A stretch of 64,000 bases of DNA from DUPQ01 sp964563155 (GTDB lineage Bacteria > Bacillota > Clostridia > DUPQ01), in NCBI GenBank assembly GCA_964563155.1, contig CAZLVL010000010.1, positions 1-64,000 on the forward strand, in the 5' to 3' direction. A program made the position numbers and the translations under genes. How positions within the stretch are numbered: the stretch's first letter is position 1; every line of letters begins with the position of its first letter. This document shows positions 42,920 to 51,842 of this stretch, piece after piece. The notes below the pieces were generated by a model. The model was not told the DNA's origin. It did not search any database and was given only the letters and a program-made list of their open reading frames with translations.

Positions 42920-43477
42920 CTATTCTTTCATACTACCATCAGCATTAAAAAGAGGTAGGGGAGCGATGTAAATAATGTCGTCTCTGTAAATTGCATCACC
43001 TTCAGCTAAAACGGTCATTTTCCCTGCAATAACCCCTCCAGCTTTTTCCACTAGGTACTCAACTGCCTCTAAGGAGCCACCTGTTGAAATAACATCATCA
43101 ACAATTAAAATACGCTTGCCTTTCATTAATTTGGCATCTGCAGTATCAAGATAAAGTTTTTGTCTTCTTTCTGTGGTTATGGATTTTACATCCACCTCAA
43201 ATACTCCGGTCATGTATAACTTAGGAGCTTTTCTAGCAAGGAAATATTTATTGGTTCCACTTTGTCTAGCCATTTCGTGAACAATGGGAATTCCCTTAGA
43301 CTCGGCAGTTATTACATAATCATATTCTGGAGCCAGCTCTAAAAGTCTTTTAGCACAGGCTATTGTTAATTCCACATCTCCAAAGACAACAAAGGCTGCT
43401 ATATATAGATCATCGGTTACCTTGCAAAGGGGAAGTTTTCTGTCCAGACCAGCCACATTAATATCATAGTATTTCAT
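42920..43477 (-). CDS. Purine phosphoribosyltransferase (APRT-like)
   Basis: 185 residues, type I PRTase fold with the PRPP loop ILIVDDVISTGGSL and an N-terminal region with VITAESKGIPIVHEMARQSG, as in adenine/xanthine phosphoribosyltransferases. It would salvage a purine base to its nucleotide. Base specificity is not decided by what I can see. GAGGTG precedes the ATG. It ends 37 bases before apbE on the same strand. Confidence 0.85.
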   Translation of the reverse strand: MKYYDINVAGLDRKLPLCKVTDDLYIAAFVVFGDVELTIACAKRLLELAPEYDYVITAESKGIPIVHEMARQSGTNKYFLARKAPKLYMTGVFEVDVKSITTERRQKLYLDTADAKLMKGKRILIVDDVISTGGSLEAVEYLVEKAGGVIAGKMTVLAEGDAIYRDDIIYIAPLPLFNADGSMKE

Positions 43478-43647
43478 ACTGCCACACCTCTTTTGATTTT
43501 ATATCAGCTAAACATTTGATAAAAACTGACATATATATTTTTATTTTACCAACAAAGAACATTATATATCAAAGGCTAGAAAGTATAAAGTTGAGAAAAG
43601 GATTTTTAAAGAAAAAGAAAGAAAAAGTCAAAAAAAGATAGGGAGAG

Positions 43648-43667
43648 TATTGAAATAAATTTCAATA
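43648..43667. promoter_or_regulatory. Perfect 20-base palindrome between PRTase gene and mscL leader
   Basis: TATTGAAAT-AA-ATTTCAATA. It lies about 170 bases upstream of the phosphoribosyltransferase start and 100 bases upstream of the mscL leader promoter. Possibly an operator; somewhat similar to ARG-box-like sites, but I cannot assign a regulator. Confidence 0.35.
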
Positions 43668-43753
43668 TTTACACGACAAATCGGTTAATATTCAGTAATA
43701 GAAAATAATTGTGAAGGGAATGTGAATAATCTCTGAATTCTTTGTTAAGTATG

Positions 43754-43781
43754 TTGAAATGTAAAAAACAAGTGTTATAAT
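43754..43781 (+). promoter_or_regulatory. Promoter of the mscL leader RNA
   Basis: TTGAAA (43754-43759) and a perfect TATAAT (43776-43781) with a 16-base spacer. Transcription should begin near 43788, about 240 bases before the mscL ATG, giving an unusually long leader. Confidence 0.75.
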
Positions 43782-43787
43782 GATGTC

Positions 43788-43892
43788 ACTATGAAGCTGG
43801 TAAAGGTTGAAAAACCTTTTTCTTGGCCGGCGGAGTCTTTGAAAGATCTGATATCGGCGTTCTGTTGGATTGATGGTCTTTCTTCTTTTTAT
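43788..43892 (+). ncRNA. Structured leader or small RNA ending in a terminator-like hairpin, upstream of mscL
   Basis: The RNA has a first hairpin AAGGTT-GAAA-AACCTT (43803-43818), then a CCGG...CGG-closed region with GTCTT/AAGAT pairing (43835-43847). An alternative long-range stem GAAAGATC (43841-43848) with GGTCTTTC (43875-43882) is followed by TTCTTTTT. The two pairings share 43841-43848 and exclude each other, as in attenuators or riboswitches. It matches no riboswitch consensus I know. It could also be a free-standing small RNA. The 135 bases from here to mscL show nothing clear except a GAGG ribosome binding site. Confidence 0.45.
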
Positions 43893-44027
43893 AGAAATAT
43901 ATAAAGGGTATCTCTCTTTTGTTTTATCAAATCCCCAAACAAGTCTACACTATGGATGAAAGGGATAATTGAAATTTTCCTAAAACGTAGTATTATATAG
44001 ATAAAATATATAATTGAGGAAAATGTA

Positions 44028-44480
44028 ATGGCGAAAAAAGAAAAAGGAAAACTTCTTAAAGAGTTTCAAGCCTTTATTTCTAAAGGTAATGTACTAGATA
44101 TGGCTGTGGGTGTAATTATTGGTGGTGCCTTTGGTAAAATTGTATCATCCTTAGTTGCTGATATTTTAATGCCTGTAATTGGTATAGTAATGGGTAAGGT
44201 TAACTTTAACGATCTTAAGTGGGTCTTGTCTTTAGACGAAGAAGGAAACATTGCCTCCTCTATAAATTATGGGACCTTTATTCAGTATATTATTGACTTT
44301 TTAATTATGGCCCTATGCGTATTTATTATTGTTAAACTCTTTACATCTATTAGAGAAAAGGCCGAAAGTCTTAAGAAAAAAGAAGAAGAGGAAAAACCAG
44401 CAGAAGAACCAGCTCCACCAGAGCCAACAAAAGAAGAAGTACTTCTTACTGAAATTAGAGATCTGCTAAAAAAAGGATAA
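44028..44480 (+). CDS. mscL: Large-conductance mechanosensitive channel MscL
   Basis: 150 residues. N-terminal amphipathic helix (KEFQAFISKGNVLDMAVGVIIG), TM1 with the Gly-rich pore (GGAFGKIVSSL), a periplasmic loop (residues about 55-80), TM2 and a charged C-terminal helix with a Pro/Glu-rich stretch (EEEEKPAEEPAPPEP). It releases solutes on hypo-osmotic shock. It lies behind a long structured leader. Confidence 0.95.
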   Translation: MAKKEKGKLLKEFQAFISKGNVLDMAVGVIIGGAFGKIVSSLVADILMPVIGIVMGKVNFNDLKWVLSLDEEGNIASSINYGTFIQYIIDFLIMALCVFIIVKLFTSIREKAESLKKKEEEEKPAEEPAPPEPTKEEVLLTEIRDLLKKG

Positions 44481-44489
44481 GTGATATAA

Positions 44490-44975
44490 ATGGTAAGTAA
44501 AAGAAAAGACTATATTTCATGGGATGAATATTTCATGGGTATTGCCTTGTTATCTGCAAAAAGAAGCAAGGACCCTAATACCAATGTAGGAGCCTGTATT
44601 GTGGACAGAGAAAACAAGGTTTTATCCCTAGGCTACAACGGTATGCCCATTGGCTGTTCTGATGATGAATTTCCTTGGGCAAGAGATGGAGACTGCTTGG
44701 ATACAAAGTATGCTTATGTCTCCCATGCAGAACTAAATGCAATTTTAAACTATGATGGCTATAGATTAAGAGGAAGCAAACTTTATGTAACCTTGTTTCC
44801 CTGCAATGAATGTGCCAAGGCAATTATTCAAAAAGGTATAAAGACTATTATTTATATGGAAGACAAATATGCTCATATGGATAATATAAAGGCATCTAAA
44901 AGAATGTTAGATGCCGCTGGTGTTGAGTATATACAATACAAGTCTTCGAACAAGGATATAGTTATAAGGGTTTAG
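44490..44975 (+). CDS. dCMP deaminase family protein
   Basis: 161 residues of the cytidine/deoxycytidylate deaminase family with zinc motifs HAELNAI and PCNEC, and a DPNTNVGA...YNGMP substrate loop. It would deaminate dCMP to dUMP for dTTP synthesis. Only nine bases after mscL, so the two share a transcript. The 3' end overlaps the convergent lipid kinase gene by 14 bases. Confidence 0.92.
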   Translation: MVSKRKDYISWDEYFMGIALLSAKRSKDPNTNVGACIVDRENKVLSLGYNGMPIGCSDDEFPWARDGDCLDTKYAYVSHAELNAILNYDGYRLRGSKLYVTLFPCNECAKAIIQKGIKTIIYMEDKYAHMDNIKASKRMLDAAGVEYIQYKSSNKDIVIRV

Positions 44976-45876
44976 GTTTTATCATATTTATAAACTTAGG
45001 TATAATTTCAAAATCAACCTTACTTCTTTCCACTATTTCACCTTCGATGTTAACTCTAAAAGGCATTTCCTTACTTTCTAAGGAAATGCTTTTTCCTTTG
45101 AAGAAAAGAACTCCATCTTGATTTTGGTGTTTACCCTTCATAAAAAGAGGTAGGACCTTAAGCATAAAGGGAATACTTTTTTCTTTTATAATACAAATAT
45201 CAATAATACCATCATCAAATTTGGTATGGGGAACAGGTATAAAGCCTCCCCCATAATATCTGCCATTGGTACAAGCTGCAATCAAAGCTTTACCATCAAA
45301 AATTATTTTTTTATCCAAGGTAACCCTTATATCAATGCTGGTCTTTTTATTAAAGAGAGATTTTGCAAAACCTAAGAGATAGGAAGCCATGCCTGTGATT
45401 TTAAATTTTTCTGTAAAGTATTTAGAGTTATAGGCAGCTTCTGCATCTAGGCCTACAGACAAAATATTAACCGAGTAGTCATATACTTCATCTTCAAAGA
45501 TTTTCATAGCATCAACCTTAATAACTTCACCTTCAATAGTTCTTCTAACAATATCTTTGTAATCTTTCTTATCAGTTAAAACCTTTATAAAGTCATTTCC
45601 TGTTCCAGCAGGTAAAATCCCCACTTCGCAGTCTGTTCCTGCTATTCCATTTATAACCTCATTTAAAGAGCCATCTCCACCAGCTGTGTAGACTCTTTTT
45701 CCCCCTGCTTCTACAAACTTTCTGCTTATTTCTACCCCATGACGTTCATACTCGGTAAAAACTATTTCGTAAGTATCATCTGTAGCATGGGTCTTGAAGT
45801 ATTCCTCTATAAAAGGAATGTAGTCTTGGGCTTTTTTACTTCCTGACACTGGATTTATAATGAATAAGTGCTTCAT
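44962..45876 (-). CDS. Diacylglycerol kinase-family lipid kinase (YegS/DgkB-like)
   Basis: 304 residues. N-terminal LFIINPVSGSKKA, the catalytic/nucleotide loop TAGGDGSLNEVINGIAG and LPAGTGNDF, and a C-terminal beta domain. Family members phosphorylate diacylglycerol or related lipids at the membrane face using ATP. GGTGGAGG precedes the ATG. Single gene. Confidence 0.9.
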   Translation of the reverse strand: MKHLFIINPVSGSKKAQDYIPFIEEYFKTHATDDTYEIVFTEYERHGVEISRKFVEAGGKRVYTAGGDGSLNEVINGIAGTDCEVGILPAGTGNDFIKVLTDKKDYKDIVRRTIEGEVIKVDAMKIFEDEVYDYSVNILSVGLDAEAAYNSKYFTEKFKITGMASYLLGFAKSLFNKKTSIDIRVTLDKKIIFDGKALIAACTNGRYYGGGFIPVPHTKFDDGIIDICIIKEKSIPFMLKVLPLFMKGKHQNQDGVLFFKGKSISLESKEMPFRVNIEGEIVERSKVDFEIIPKFINMIKPKPL

Positions 45877-46008
45877 TTAGCCTCCACCTTAATTGAAAAT
45901 CTAATAGTAAATATAATACCACATAATAAGTTATTATAAAATATCGACTATCATATTATTGGTTTATATATTAAAATATAGATTGAAAATAATTCAAGGA
46001 GTTTTTAA

Positions 46009-48498
46009 ATGAATAATTTGCATTTGGTATGTAACGCGCACATTGATCCGGTCTGGTTATGGGAATTGGATGAAGGAATTGCTGAAACCCTATCCACCTA
46101 CAGGGTTAGTGCAGAGTTTTGTGAAGACTATGACGGTTTTGTTTTTAATCACAATGAAGCATTACTTTATCAATGGGTTGAACAGTATGAACCAGCTCTT
46201 TTTAAACGCATTCAAAAATTAGTAGCAGAAGGAAAATGGCACATAATGGGTGGTTGGTTTATTCAACCTGACTGTAACCTTCCTTCTGGTGAAAGCTTTG
46301 TAAGACAGATTTTAGAAGGCAGAAACTATTTTATGGAAAAGTTTGGAACCTTTCCCACCACCTGTATTAACTTTGATGCCTTTGGGCATACAAGAGGCTT
46401 GGTGGATATCCTAAAAAACAGTGGCTATGATTCTTATCTCTTATGTAGACCTGAGCCAGACATGATTGATTTACCTGGAGAGGACTTCTTGTGGGAAGGC
46501 TTTAGTGGAGACACTATTATGGTTCACAGGGCCTTTAATTCATATGAATCTCATAGAGGCGAAGTAGACGTTAAGATAAAGGGTTGGATGGAACAAAACA
46601 AGGGCAAGTCAGTTGGTATGGTTCTTTGGGGTATTGGAAACCACGGAGGCGGACCATCTAGAATTGACTTTGAAAAGATAACTGAACTATCAAAAGAAAG
46701 CAAGGACTTTAAAATACTTCATTCCACACCAGAGGCCTACTTTGCTGAATTAAAGCAAGAGGAATTAGGTGTATTTAGAAAAACCCTAAATCCTCGCTAT
46801 ATTGGTTGTTACACTTCACAGATTAAGATTAAGCAGTTAAATAGACAGTTGGAAAATGAATTGATGGTAACAGAAAAAATGGCAGCTCATGCATCTTCTT
46901 TGAAGTTGATGAAGTATCCAGAGAATAATATAAGAGAGGCTACAAAGGATCTGCTCTTCTTCCAATTTCACGATATTTTACCAGGCTCAGCCATACAACC
47001 TGTAGAAGATTATTCCATATCCCTGGCAGGTCATGGACTAGAAGAATTGTATAAGGCAAAAACCCAAGCTTTCTTATCCTTATGCTCTGGACAAAAAGTA
47101 GCTAAAGATGGTGAAATACCTCTTTTAGTCTACAATCCACATCCTTATGAAGTTTCATACATTGTTGAATGTGAATATCAATTACCAGACCAAAACAAGA
47201 ATCGTGAAATCTTTGCTAATCCTGTTGTTTATCAAAATGGCAAAAAGATTCCATGTCAGGTAGAAAAAGAAGCATCTAACTTTAATGTAGACTGGAGAAA
47301 AAAATCAGTATTCCATGCTAAATTAAAACCTGGCTCTATTAATAGATTTGATACCATTATTGAAATGATAGATAAAAAACCTGATATGCAGGTTAAAGAA
47401 AACAAGAATTACTTTATCTTTAAGAATAAAGAAATGACTGTACACATTTCTAAGCATACTGGAACCATGGATAAGTACATGGTAAATGGTGTTGACTATA
47501 TTAAAGACAAAGGTTTCTTACCAGTAGTTATAAAGGATGATGAGAACTCTTGGGCCCATAAAGAAAGAAGCTTTAGAAATACAGAAGGTTTCTTCAAACT
47601 TATGGAAAAAGAAGAAGGAAATATTTTCTCAGGTATATTAGCTGATGAAAAACTAGAAAGTGTAAGAGCTATTGAAGATGGTCCAGTAAGAACCATTATC
47701 GAAGCTATTATGAAGTATGATAACTCCTTCTTAGTTATAAGATATCACTTACCTAAAAAAGGAACAGAGGTTAAGGTTACTGTTAAAGTATATTGGAATG
47801 AAAAGATGAAAATGTTAAAACTTTCTATTCCTACCACCTTAAATGCTCCTCTTTACAAGGGACAACAAGCCTATGGTTCTGAAGACCTTGAAACTAATGG
47901 TGAAGAAATGGTTAGTCACAAGTGGAATCTACTTTATGATAGAGAAAATGCTTTATCAGTAATAAATGATGGAACTTATGGTTCTGATGTATTAGACAAT
48001 GAAATGAGAATATCTCTATTGAGATCTCCTGGCTATTCTGCTGGTAAGTCTGATTTTTCAGTTAGAAACAAGTATATCATGCCTCAAGATCGTTTCTCCC
48101 CCTATATTGACCAAGGTGAAAGATCCTACGAATTCCACTTAAATGCTTCTGATACAGAAAGTAGATTTGAAAAGATTGAAAGAGAAGCAGATGTTTGTAA
48201 CGAAAAACCTTATGCCTTATCCTTCTTCCCATCAGGTCAAGGAAAAAGAGTTAAGCCTTTTGCCCAACTGTCTGATGATGTCATAACCATGCCAGTATTT
48301 AAAAGAAGTGAAGATAGAAAAAGCTATATAATCCGTCTCTTTAATCCTACAAATAAAAAGAGAAGTACCACCCTTTCCTTACCTATGTTAAGGTTTGAAC
48401 AAGAATTTGACCTTAAGGCCTATGAAGTTAAATCTTTAAGATTTGATGTTGCCAAGAAAACTGTGGTAGAAACAGACTTTGTAGAAAGAGATAAATAA
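46009..48498 (+). CDS. GH38 alpha-mannosidase
   Basis: 829 residues. N-terminal catalytic domain with CNAHIDPVWLWELDEGIAETLSTYR (zinc His/Asp) and NFDAFGHT carrying the nucleophile Asp, a helical three-helix-bundle domain around residues 270-360, and C-terminal beta domains. No signal peptide, so a cytoplasmic enzyme that trims imported alpha-mannosides. AAGGAG lies before the ATG. Single gene with its own terminator, but it adds to the glycan-processing capacity encoded at 19800-41800. Confidence 0.9.
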   Translation: MNNLHLVCNAHIDPVWLWELDEGIAETLSTYRVSAEFCEDYDGFVFNHNEALLYQWVEQYEPALFKRIQKLVAEGKWHIMGGWFIQPDCNLPSGESFVRQILEGRNYFMEKFGTFPTTCINFDAFGHTRGLVDILKNSGYDSYLLCRPEPDMIDLPGEDFLWEGFSGDTIMVHRAFNSYESHRGEVDVKIKGWMEQNKGKSVGMVLWGIGNHGGGPSRIDFEKITELSKESKDFKILHSTPEAYFAELKQEELGVFRKTLNPRYIGCYTSQIKIKQLNRQLENELMVTEKMAAHASSLKLMKYPENNIREATKDLLFFQFHDILPGSAIQPVEDYSISLAGHGLEELYKAKTQAFLSLCSGQKVAKDGEIPLLVYNPHPYEVSYIVECEYQLPDQNKNREIFANPVVYQNGKKIPCQVEKEASNFNVDWRKKSVFHAKLKPGSINRFDTIIEMIDKKPDMQVKENKNYFIFKNKEMTVHISKHTGTMDKYMVNGVDYIKDKGFLPVVIKDDENSWAHKERSFRNTEGFFKLMEKEEGNIFSGILADEKLESVRAIEDGPVRTIIEAIMKYDNSFLVIRYHLPKKGTEVKVTVKVYWNEKMKMLKLSIPTTLNAPLYKGQQAYGSEDLETNGEEMVSHKWNLLYDRENALSVINDGTYGSDVLDNEMRISLLRSPGYSAGKSDFSVRNKYIMPQDRFSPYIDQGERSYEFHLNASDTESRFEKIEREADVCNEKPYALSFFPSGQGKRVKPFAQLSDDVITMPVFKRSEDRKSYIIRLFNPTNKKRSTTLSLPMLRFEQEFDLKAYEVKSLRFDVAKKTVVETDFVERDK

Positions 48499-48531
48499 AA
48501 GGTTAGAAGAAAGAGAAAGAAAAAATATTTT

Positions 48532-48570
48532 CCCCCAAAGTTTGATAAACTTCGAATTTTGGGGGTTTTC
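48532..48570 (+). terminator. Intrinsic terminator after the GH38 gene
   Basis: CCCCCAAAGTTT...TTTTGGGGG hairpin with a TTTTCTT tail. Confidence 0.88.
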
Positions 48571-48655
48571 TTATGGGAATCAAGAAAACTTCATATTATT
48601 TTCACCTTTCAATGTTATAATTCCAATAGCCCTGTATTAAGGCTTTGGAGGAAAC

Positions 48656-49747
48656 ATGAAAATAAAAAAACACATTAGCCAACTATTAATCATAATACTT
48701 TTAACATCATTAATTTTTACTGGATGTTCATCTAAGGACCAAAACTTTACTTACAGTAGAGATTTGAACAGTAAAGGATATTGGAGAGGGGTTAAGGCCT
48801 TAGATTATGTAACCTTAGCTGATTATTCTAATTTACTAATACCTAAAGAGAAACACACAGTTACTGATGAAGAGATTGATAGGGAAGTAAAAGAGATATT
48901 AGAAAGCTTTTCTGAAAAAGAAGAGGTTACAGATGCTATTGAGGTTAGAGATGGAGATACCCTTAAGATAGCTTATGTAGGCAAGGTTGATGGAGTTCCT
49001 TTTGAAGGGGGAGCAACAGGTGAAGAGGGGGCGGAAGTAACTATTGGTGTAACCAACTACATTGATGGCTTTTTAGACCAATTGATTGGCCATTATCCAG
49101 GTGAGACCTTTGATATAAATGTAACCTTTCCCACAGACTACCACAATGAAGATTTAAAAGGAAAAGATGCTGTTTTTACCATAACCATAATGCACCTATT
49201 AGTATCTGTGTATCCTGAATTGACAGATGAGTTTGTAATGGAAAACTTCTATGAAGTTAATGGTTGGCAAACTAAAGACCAGGTCATAAGTGATATTAAA
49301 GAGGATTTAAGAGCTGATAAAATTTCTGGATTTATTCAGACCTATCTTCTAGAAAACTCAGAAATAAAGGAGCTTCCTCACATTATTTCTAACTATCAAG
49401 ATGAATATATGCTTTTAATTTATAGTAATTATGCTAGTCAATACCAAATGACCTTAAATGATTTTCTAAGAAATTATATGGGTATAGAAAGTAAGGAAGA
49501 ACTATTAGAACAAAATAGACAAAGCAATGATCAGGTAGCAAACCTCCATCTCATAATACAAGCCATTGGAGAGCAGGAAAAAATAGTTCCCACTGATAAG
49601 GATGTGGATAACTACTTTAAAGAATATATGGATACTGATAACTATTCAGACTTTAAAGAAGTCTATGGTATGAACTACCTTAAGCTTACAACCTTGGTAC
49701 AAAAAGTTTTAGATCATATTGAAAGTATAGCTACATTTGAAGATTAA
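48656..49747 (+). CDS. FKBP-type peptidyl-prolyl isomerase lipoprotein (trigger factor-like)
   Basis: 363 residues. Lipobox F-T-G-C (Cys24), then an FKBP domain at about residues 85-180 (GDTLKIAYVGKVDGVPFEGG...GFLDQLIGHYPGETFDINVTFP...) as in trigger factor, followed by a helical C-terminal chaperone-like region. As a membrane-anchored extracellular foldase it would help exported proteins to fold. GGAGGAAAC precedes the ATG; TATAAT lies at 48616-48621. Single gene ending near the convergent diguanylate cyclase. Confidence 0.87.
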   Translation: MKIKKHISQLLIIILLTSLIFTGCSSKDQNFTYSRDLNSKGYWRGVKALDYVTLADYSNLLIPKEKHTVTDEEIDREVKEILESFSEKEEVTDAIEVRDGDTLKIAYVGKVDGVPFEGGATGEEGAEVTIGVTNYIDGFLDQLIGHYPGETFDINVTFPTDYHNEDLKGKDAVFTITIMHLLVSVYPELTDEFVMENFYEVNGWQTKDQVISDIKEDLRADKISGFIQTYLLENSEIKELPHIISNYQDEYMLLIYSNYASQYQMTLNDFLRNYMGIESKEELLEQNRQSNDQVANLHLIIQAIGEQEKIVPTDKDVDNYFKEYMDTDNYSDFKEVYGMNYLKLTTLVQKVLDHIESIATFED

Positions 49748-49783
49748 TTTTGGAGATTAATAAAGTTAAATAGCCCTATTCTT

Positions 49784-49849
49784 AAATCTAGGTAGAAGAT
49801 AAATTAAGTGCAAATAAAGAGCACAAAGATTTATCACCTAGATTTTTTT
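49784..49849 (+). terminator. Long hairpin terminator between PPIase and GGDEF genes
   Basis: AAATCTAGGT ... ACCTAGATTT with inner GTGC/GCAC pairing, followed by TTTTTTT on the plus strand. It reaches the last codon of the convergent diguanylate cyclase gene. Confidence 0.8.
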
Positions 49850-51182
49850 AGCTTCTATTGGTTCTTCTTTTGTCTTGATACATTCTTTGGTCAGCTCTTC
49901 TTAAAAGGTCTTCAAAGTCTTTGCCTTCATCGGGGTAGATAGCATGACCTAGGCCTACCTTTACTAAAATGGAGTTTCCAGAAATATTATAATAACCACA
50001 AAGTCTTTCTCTTATGTAAACTACTTTGTCTAATAAATCCTTTTCTTCTTCTAGGTTAGGAACAATGATTAAAAACTCATCTCCACCTAATCTGAAGATA
50101 CACTCTTTTTCTGTCTTAACCTCTTTTAGAATCCTAGTTAATTCTACCAAGGTCTTATCTCCAACTTCGTGACCATAGGTGTCATTTATATCTTTAAATC
50201 CATTTAAATCTAAGGTTAAAAACCCTATTCTCTCCTTGTTATTCTTTGCTTCTTTCATAATCTTTTTTTGATAGGTATCCAAATAATGGCGATTATATAG
50301 GCCAGTTAAATAGTCTCTTTTAGACATATTAAGAATGTTGTAGTAGTTGTATGCATAGCTGTAGGTGAAAAATCCTGTAAGACCAGCTATTACTAGGCTT
50401 AGTAATAAAAGTGGAAGAATAATAATAGTTATAAAAGTATATGAAGGAGTAAGGTCAATGTGTACCTTCCAGTTAATTAATGATGGATCTATGTTAAAGG
50501 CCATATACCTATTAAAACTTTTATCACTGGTAACAAAAGGAATACTGGCCTCCGCTCCACTATATATTGAAAGATTAAGGTTTGAACTTTCAGCATAAGA
50601 CCTAATAAGGTCAATAAGAGCATCTTTTTTAAAGACTATACAAGATTGGCCCCAGTAGGAATTGTCTTCTTCTAAAATAGGCACTCTTAAAAAGAAGCCC
50701 TCACATCCATTTATACACTCACAAGGTCCATAGAGGGTATTGGTGTTTTCTCTTTTTACTTTTAACACTGCTTCTTTTTGGTCTTTTACCTCTGCCAAAT
50801 TTATCCCTAAAGAAGCCCTATTAGTTTCTTTGGGAAAAGACCATAAAACTGTTGTATCTTCAACTATATTAATACTTAAGATGTAATTTTTGTCCTCAGC
50901 CAAGACATGTTCAAAATATGTATTGATAGCTTGCTCATTCAAGGAGGGAAGAGTTTTGATATAGGCTTCAAAGTTTTGCAAAAGACCAAGATAAGAGTAG
51001 AAGAATCTCTCAATGTTTCTTTCTAAGTCCCTATACTTATCACTGATTCTTTGATTTTCCCTTTGAATTAATACAAAGGTTAGCATAGTAATAAAAGAAG
51101 AAAAACTCAAAAGAACCGCCACAACAATTGTAAAGGCCCATAGCAAAGATTTTTTTCTATTCCTATTGTCTTTATGGGTCAC
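49848..51182 (-). CDS. Membrane diguanylate cyclase with extracellular CHASE-like sensor
   Basis: 444 residues from GTG 51182, five bases after GGGAGG; an earlier in-frame GTG at 51251 lacks a site. A membrane helix (about residues 13-38), an extracellular sensor of about 200 residues with CHASE-like features and a cysteine group (CECINGC), a second membrane helix (about 250-275), then a GGDEF domain with an intact GGDEF motif at 366-370. The RxxD inhibitory site is absent (TEKE in that position), so product inhibition is not expected. It should make c-di-GMP in response to an outside signal. It lies about 3 kb from the c-di-GMP riboswitch at 54150. Confidence 0.9.
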   Translation of the reverse strand: MTHKDNRNRKKSLLWAFTIVVAVLLSFSSFITMLTFVLIQRENQRISDKYRDLERNIERFFYSYLGLLQNFEAYIKTLPSLNEQAINTYFEHVLAEDKNYILSINIVEDTTVLWSFPKETNRASLGINLAEVKDQKEAVLKVKRENTNTLYGPCECINGCEGFFLRVPILEEDNSYWGQSCIVFKKDALIDLIRSYAESSNLNLSIYSGAEASIPFVTSDKSFNRYMAFNIDPSLINWKVHIDLTPSYTFITIIILPLLLLSLVIAGLTGFFTYSYAYNYYNILNMSKRDYLTGLYNRHYLDTYQKKIMKEAKNNKERIGFLTLDLNGFKDINDTYGHEVGDKTLVELTRILKEVKTEKECIFRLGGDEFLIIVPNLEEEKDLLDKVVYIRERLCGYYNISGNSILVKVGLGHAIYPDEGKDFEDLLRRADQRMYQDKRRTNRS

Positions 51183-51251
51183 TACAACCTCCCTAATAGG
51201 TATTAACAACAAAAACCTTTTTAAGAGTAATGAAGTTTGTCCCTTTTGCAC

Positions 51252-51527
51252 TTATATTCTAGGATTATAGTATATACATTATTATTAATTATTACAATAA
51301 TTACCTGCTAGATAAAATAAAAGGGAATTGCAGATCCCATTCTTACCCTACATATTGTTGTTTTGGAGGGTTTTGTATGGTAAATGGTGGTTGAATATAA
51401 TGTTTCGAAAGCTTTTTTTGCATCCCTTTTCGATGGATTTTACGCCTTTTTTTAGCCTCAAAAAAAAGGTCATATGGGACAAATGATGGGACAGAATTTG
51501 GCCACTTGTCAAAATTGAAGTAAAACA
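51252..51527. other. Gene-poor stretch beside tRNA-Pro
   Basis: About 275 bases between the GGDEF gene and the tRNA terminator. Two short minus-strand frames (61 and 81 codons) overlap each other and the tRNA; neither has a ribosome binding site or a recognised family. I see no integrase motif and no copy of the tRNA 3' end here. Confidence 0.4.
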
Positions 51528-51557
51528 TATAAAAAGGCCTCTAAACAAGGCCTTTTT
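51528..51557 (-). terminator. Intrinsic terminator of tRNA-Pro
   Basis: AAAAAGGCCT-CTAAAC-AAGGCCTTTTTT, directly after the CCA end on the minus strand, with A/T runs on both sides. Confidence 0.88.
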
Positions 51558-51633
51558 TGGTCGGAGTGACAGGACTTGAACCTGCGGCATCATGGTCCCA
51601 AACCATGCGCGCTACCAACTGCGCTACACCCCG
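51558..51633 (-). tRNA. tRNA-Pro (anticodon UGG)
   Basis: Cloverleaf on the minus strand: acceptor CGGGGTG/CACTCCG (one G-T pair), D arm with AGTTGGTAG, anticodon arm CATGG-TTTGGGA-CCATG giving anticodon TGG, T arm with GGTTCAAGTCC, and an encoded CCA end. 76 bases including CCA. Confidence 0.95.
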
Positions 51634-51842
51634 GCGCCTTACGTATTTTACTATATTGAAAGCTACTTGTCCATAGCTTAAAATCTTTTTATCCTTTTTC
51701 TAAGATATAATTAGTAATATTTAAAAGGGTATTTGTCTTCTATTGGTGGTTAACTTGAATATTAATAGAAAAATAATATAATTTAGGTTGAAGGTAATAA
51801 AAAGTAAAGAAAATTTAAAAAAGAAAAGAAAAAGGTGATTTT

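Noticed and set aside
51343..51593. Short minus-strand frames next to tRNA-Pro as an integrase remnant or attachment site
   Set aside because: No integrase motif, no ribosome binding site, and no second copy of the tRNA 3' end seen nearby.
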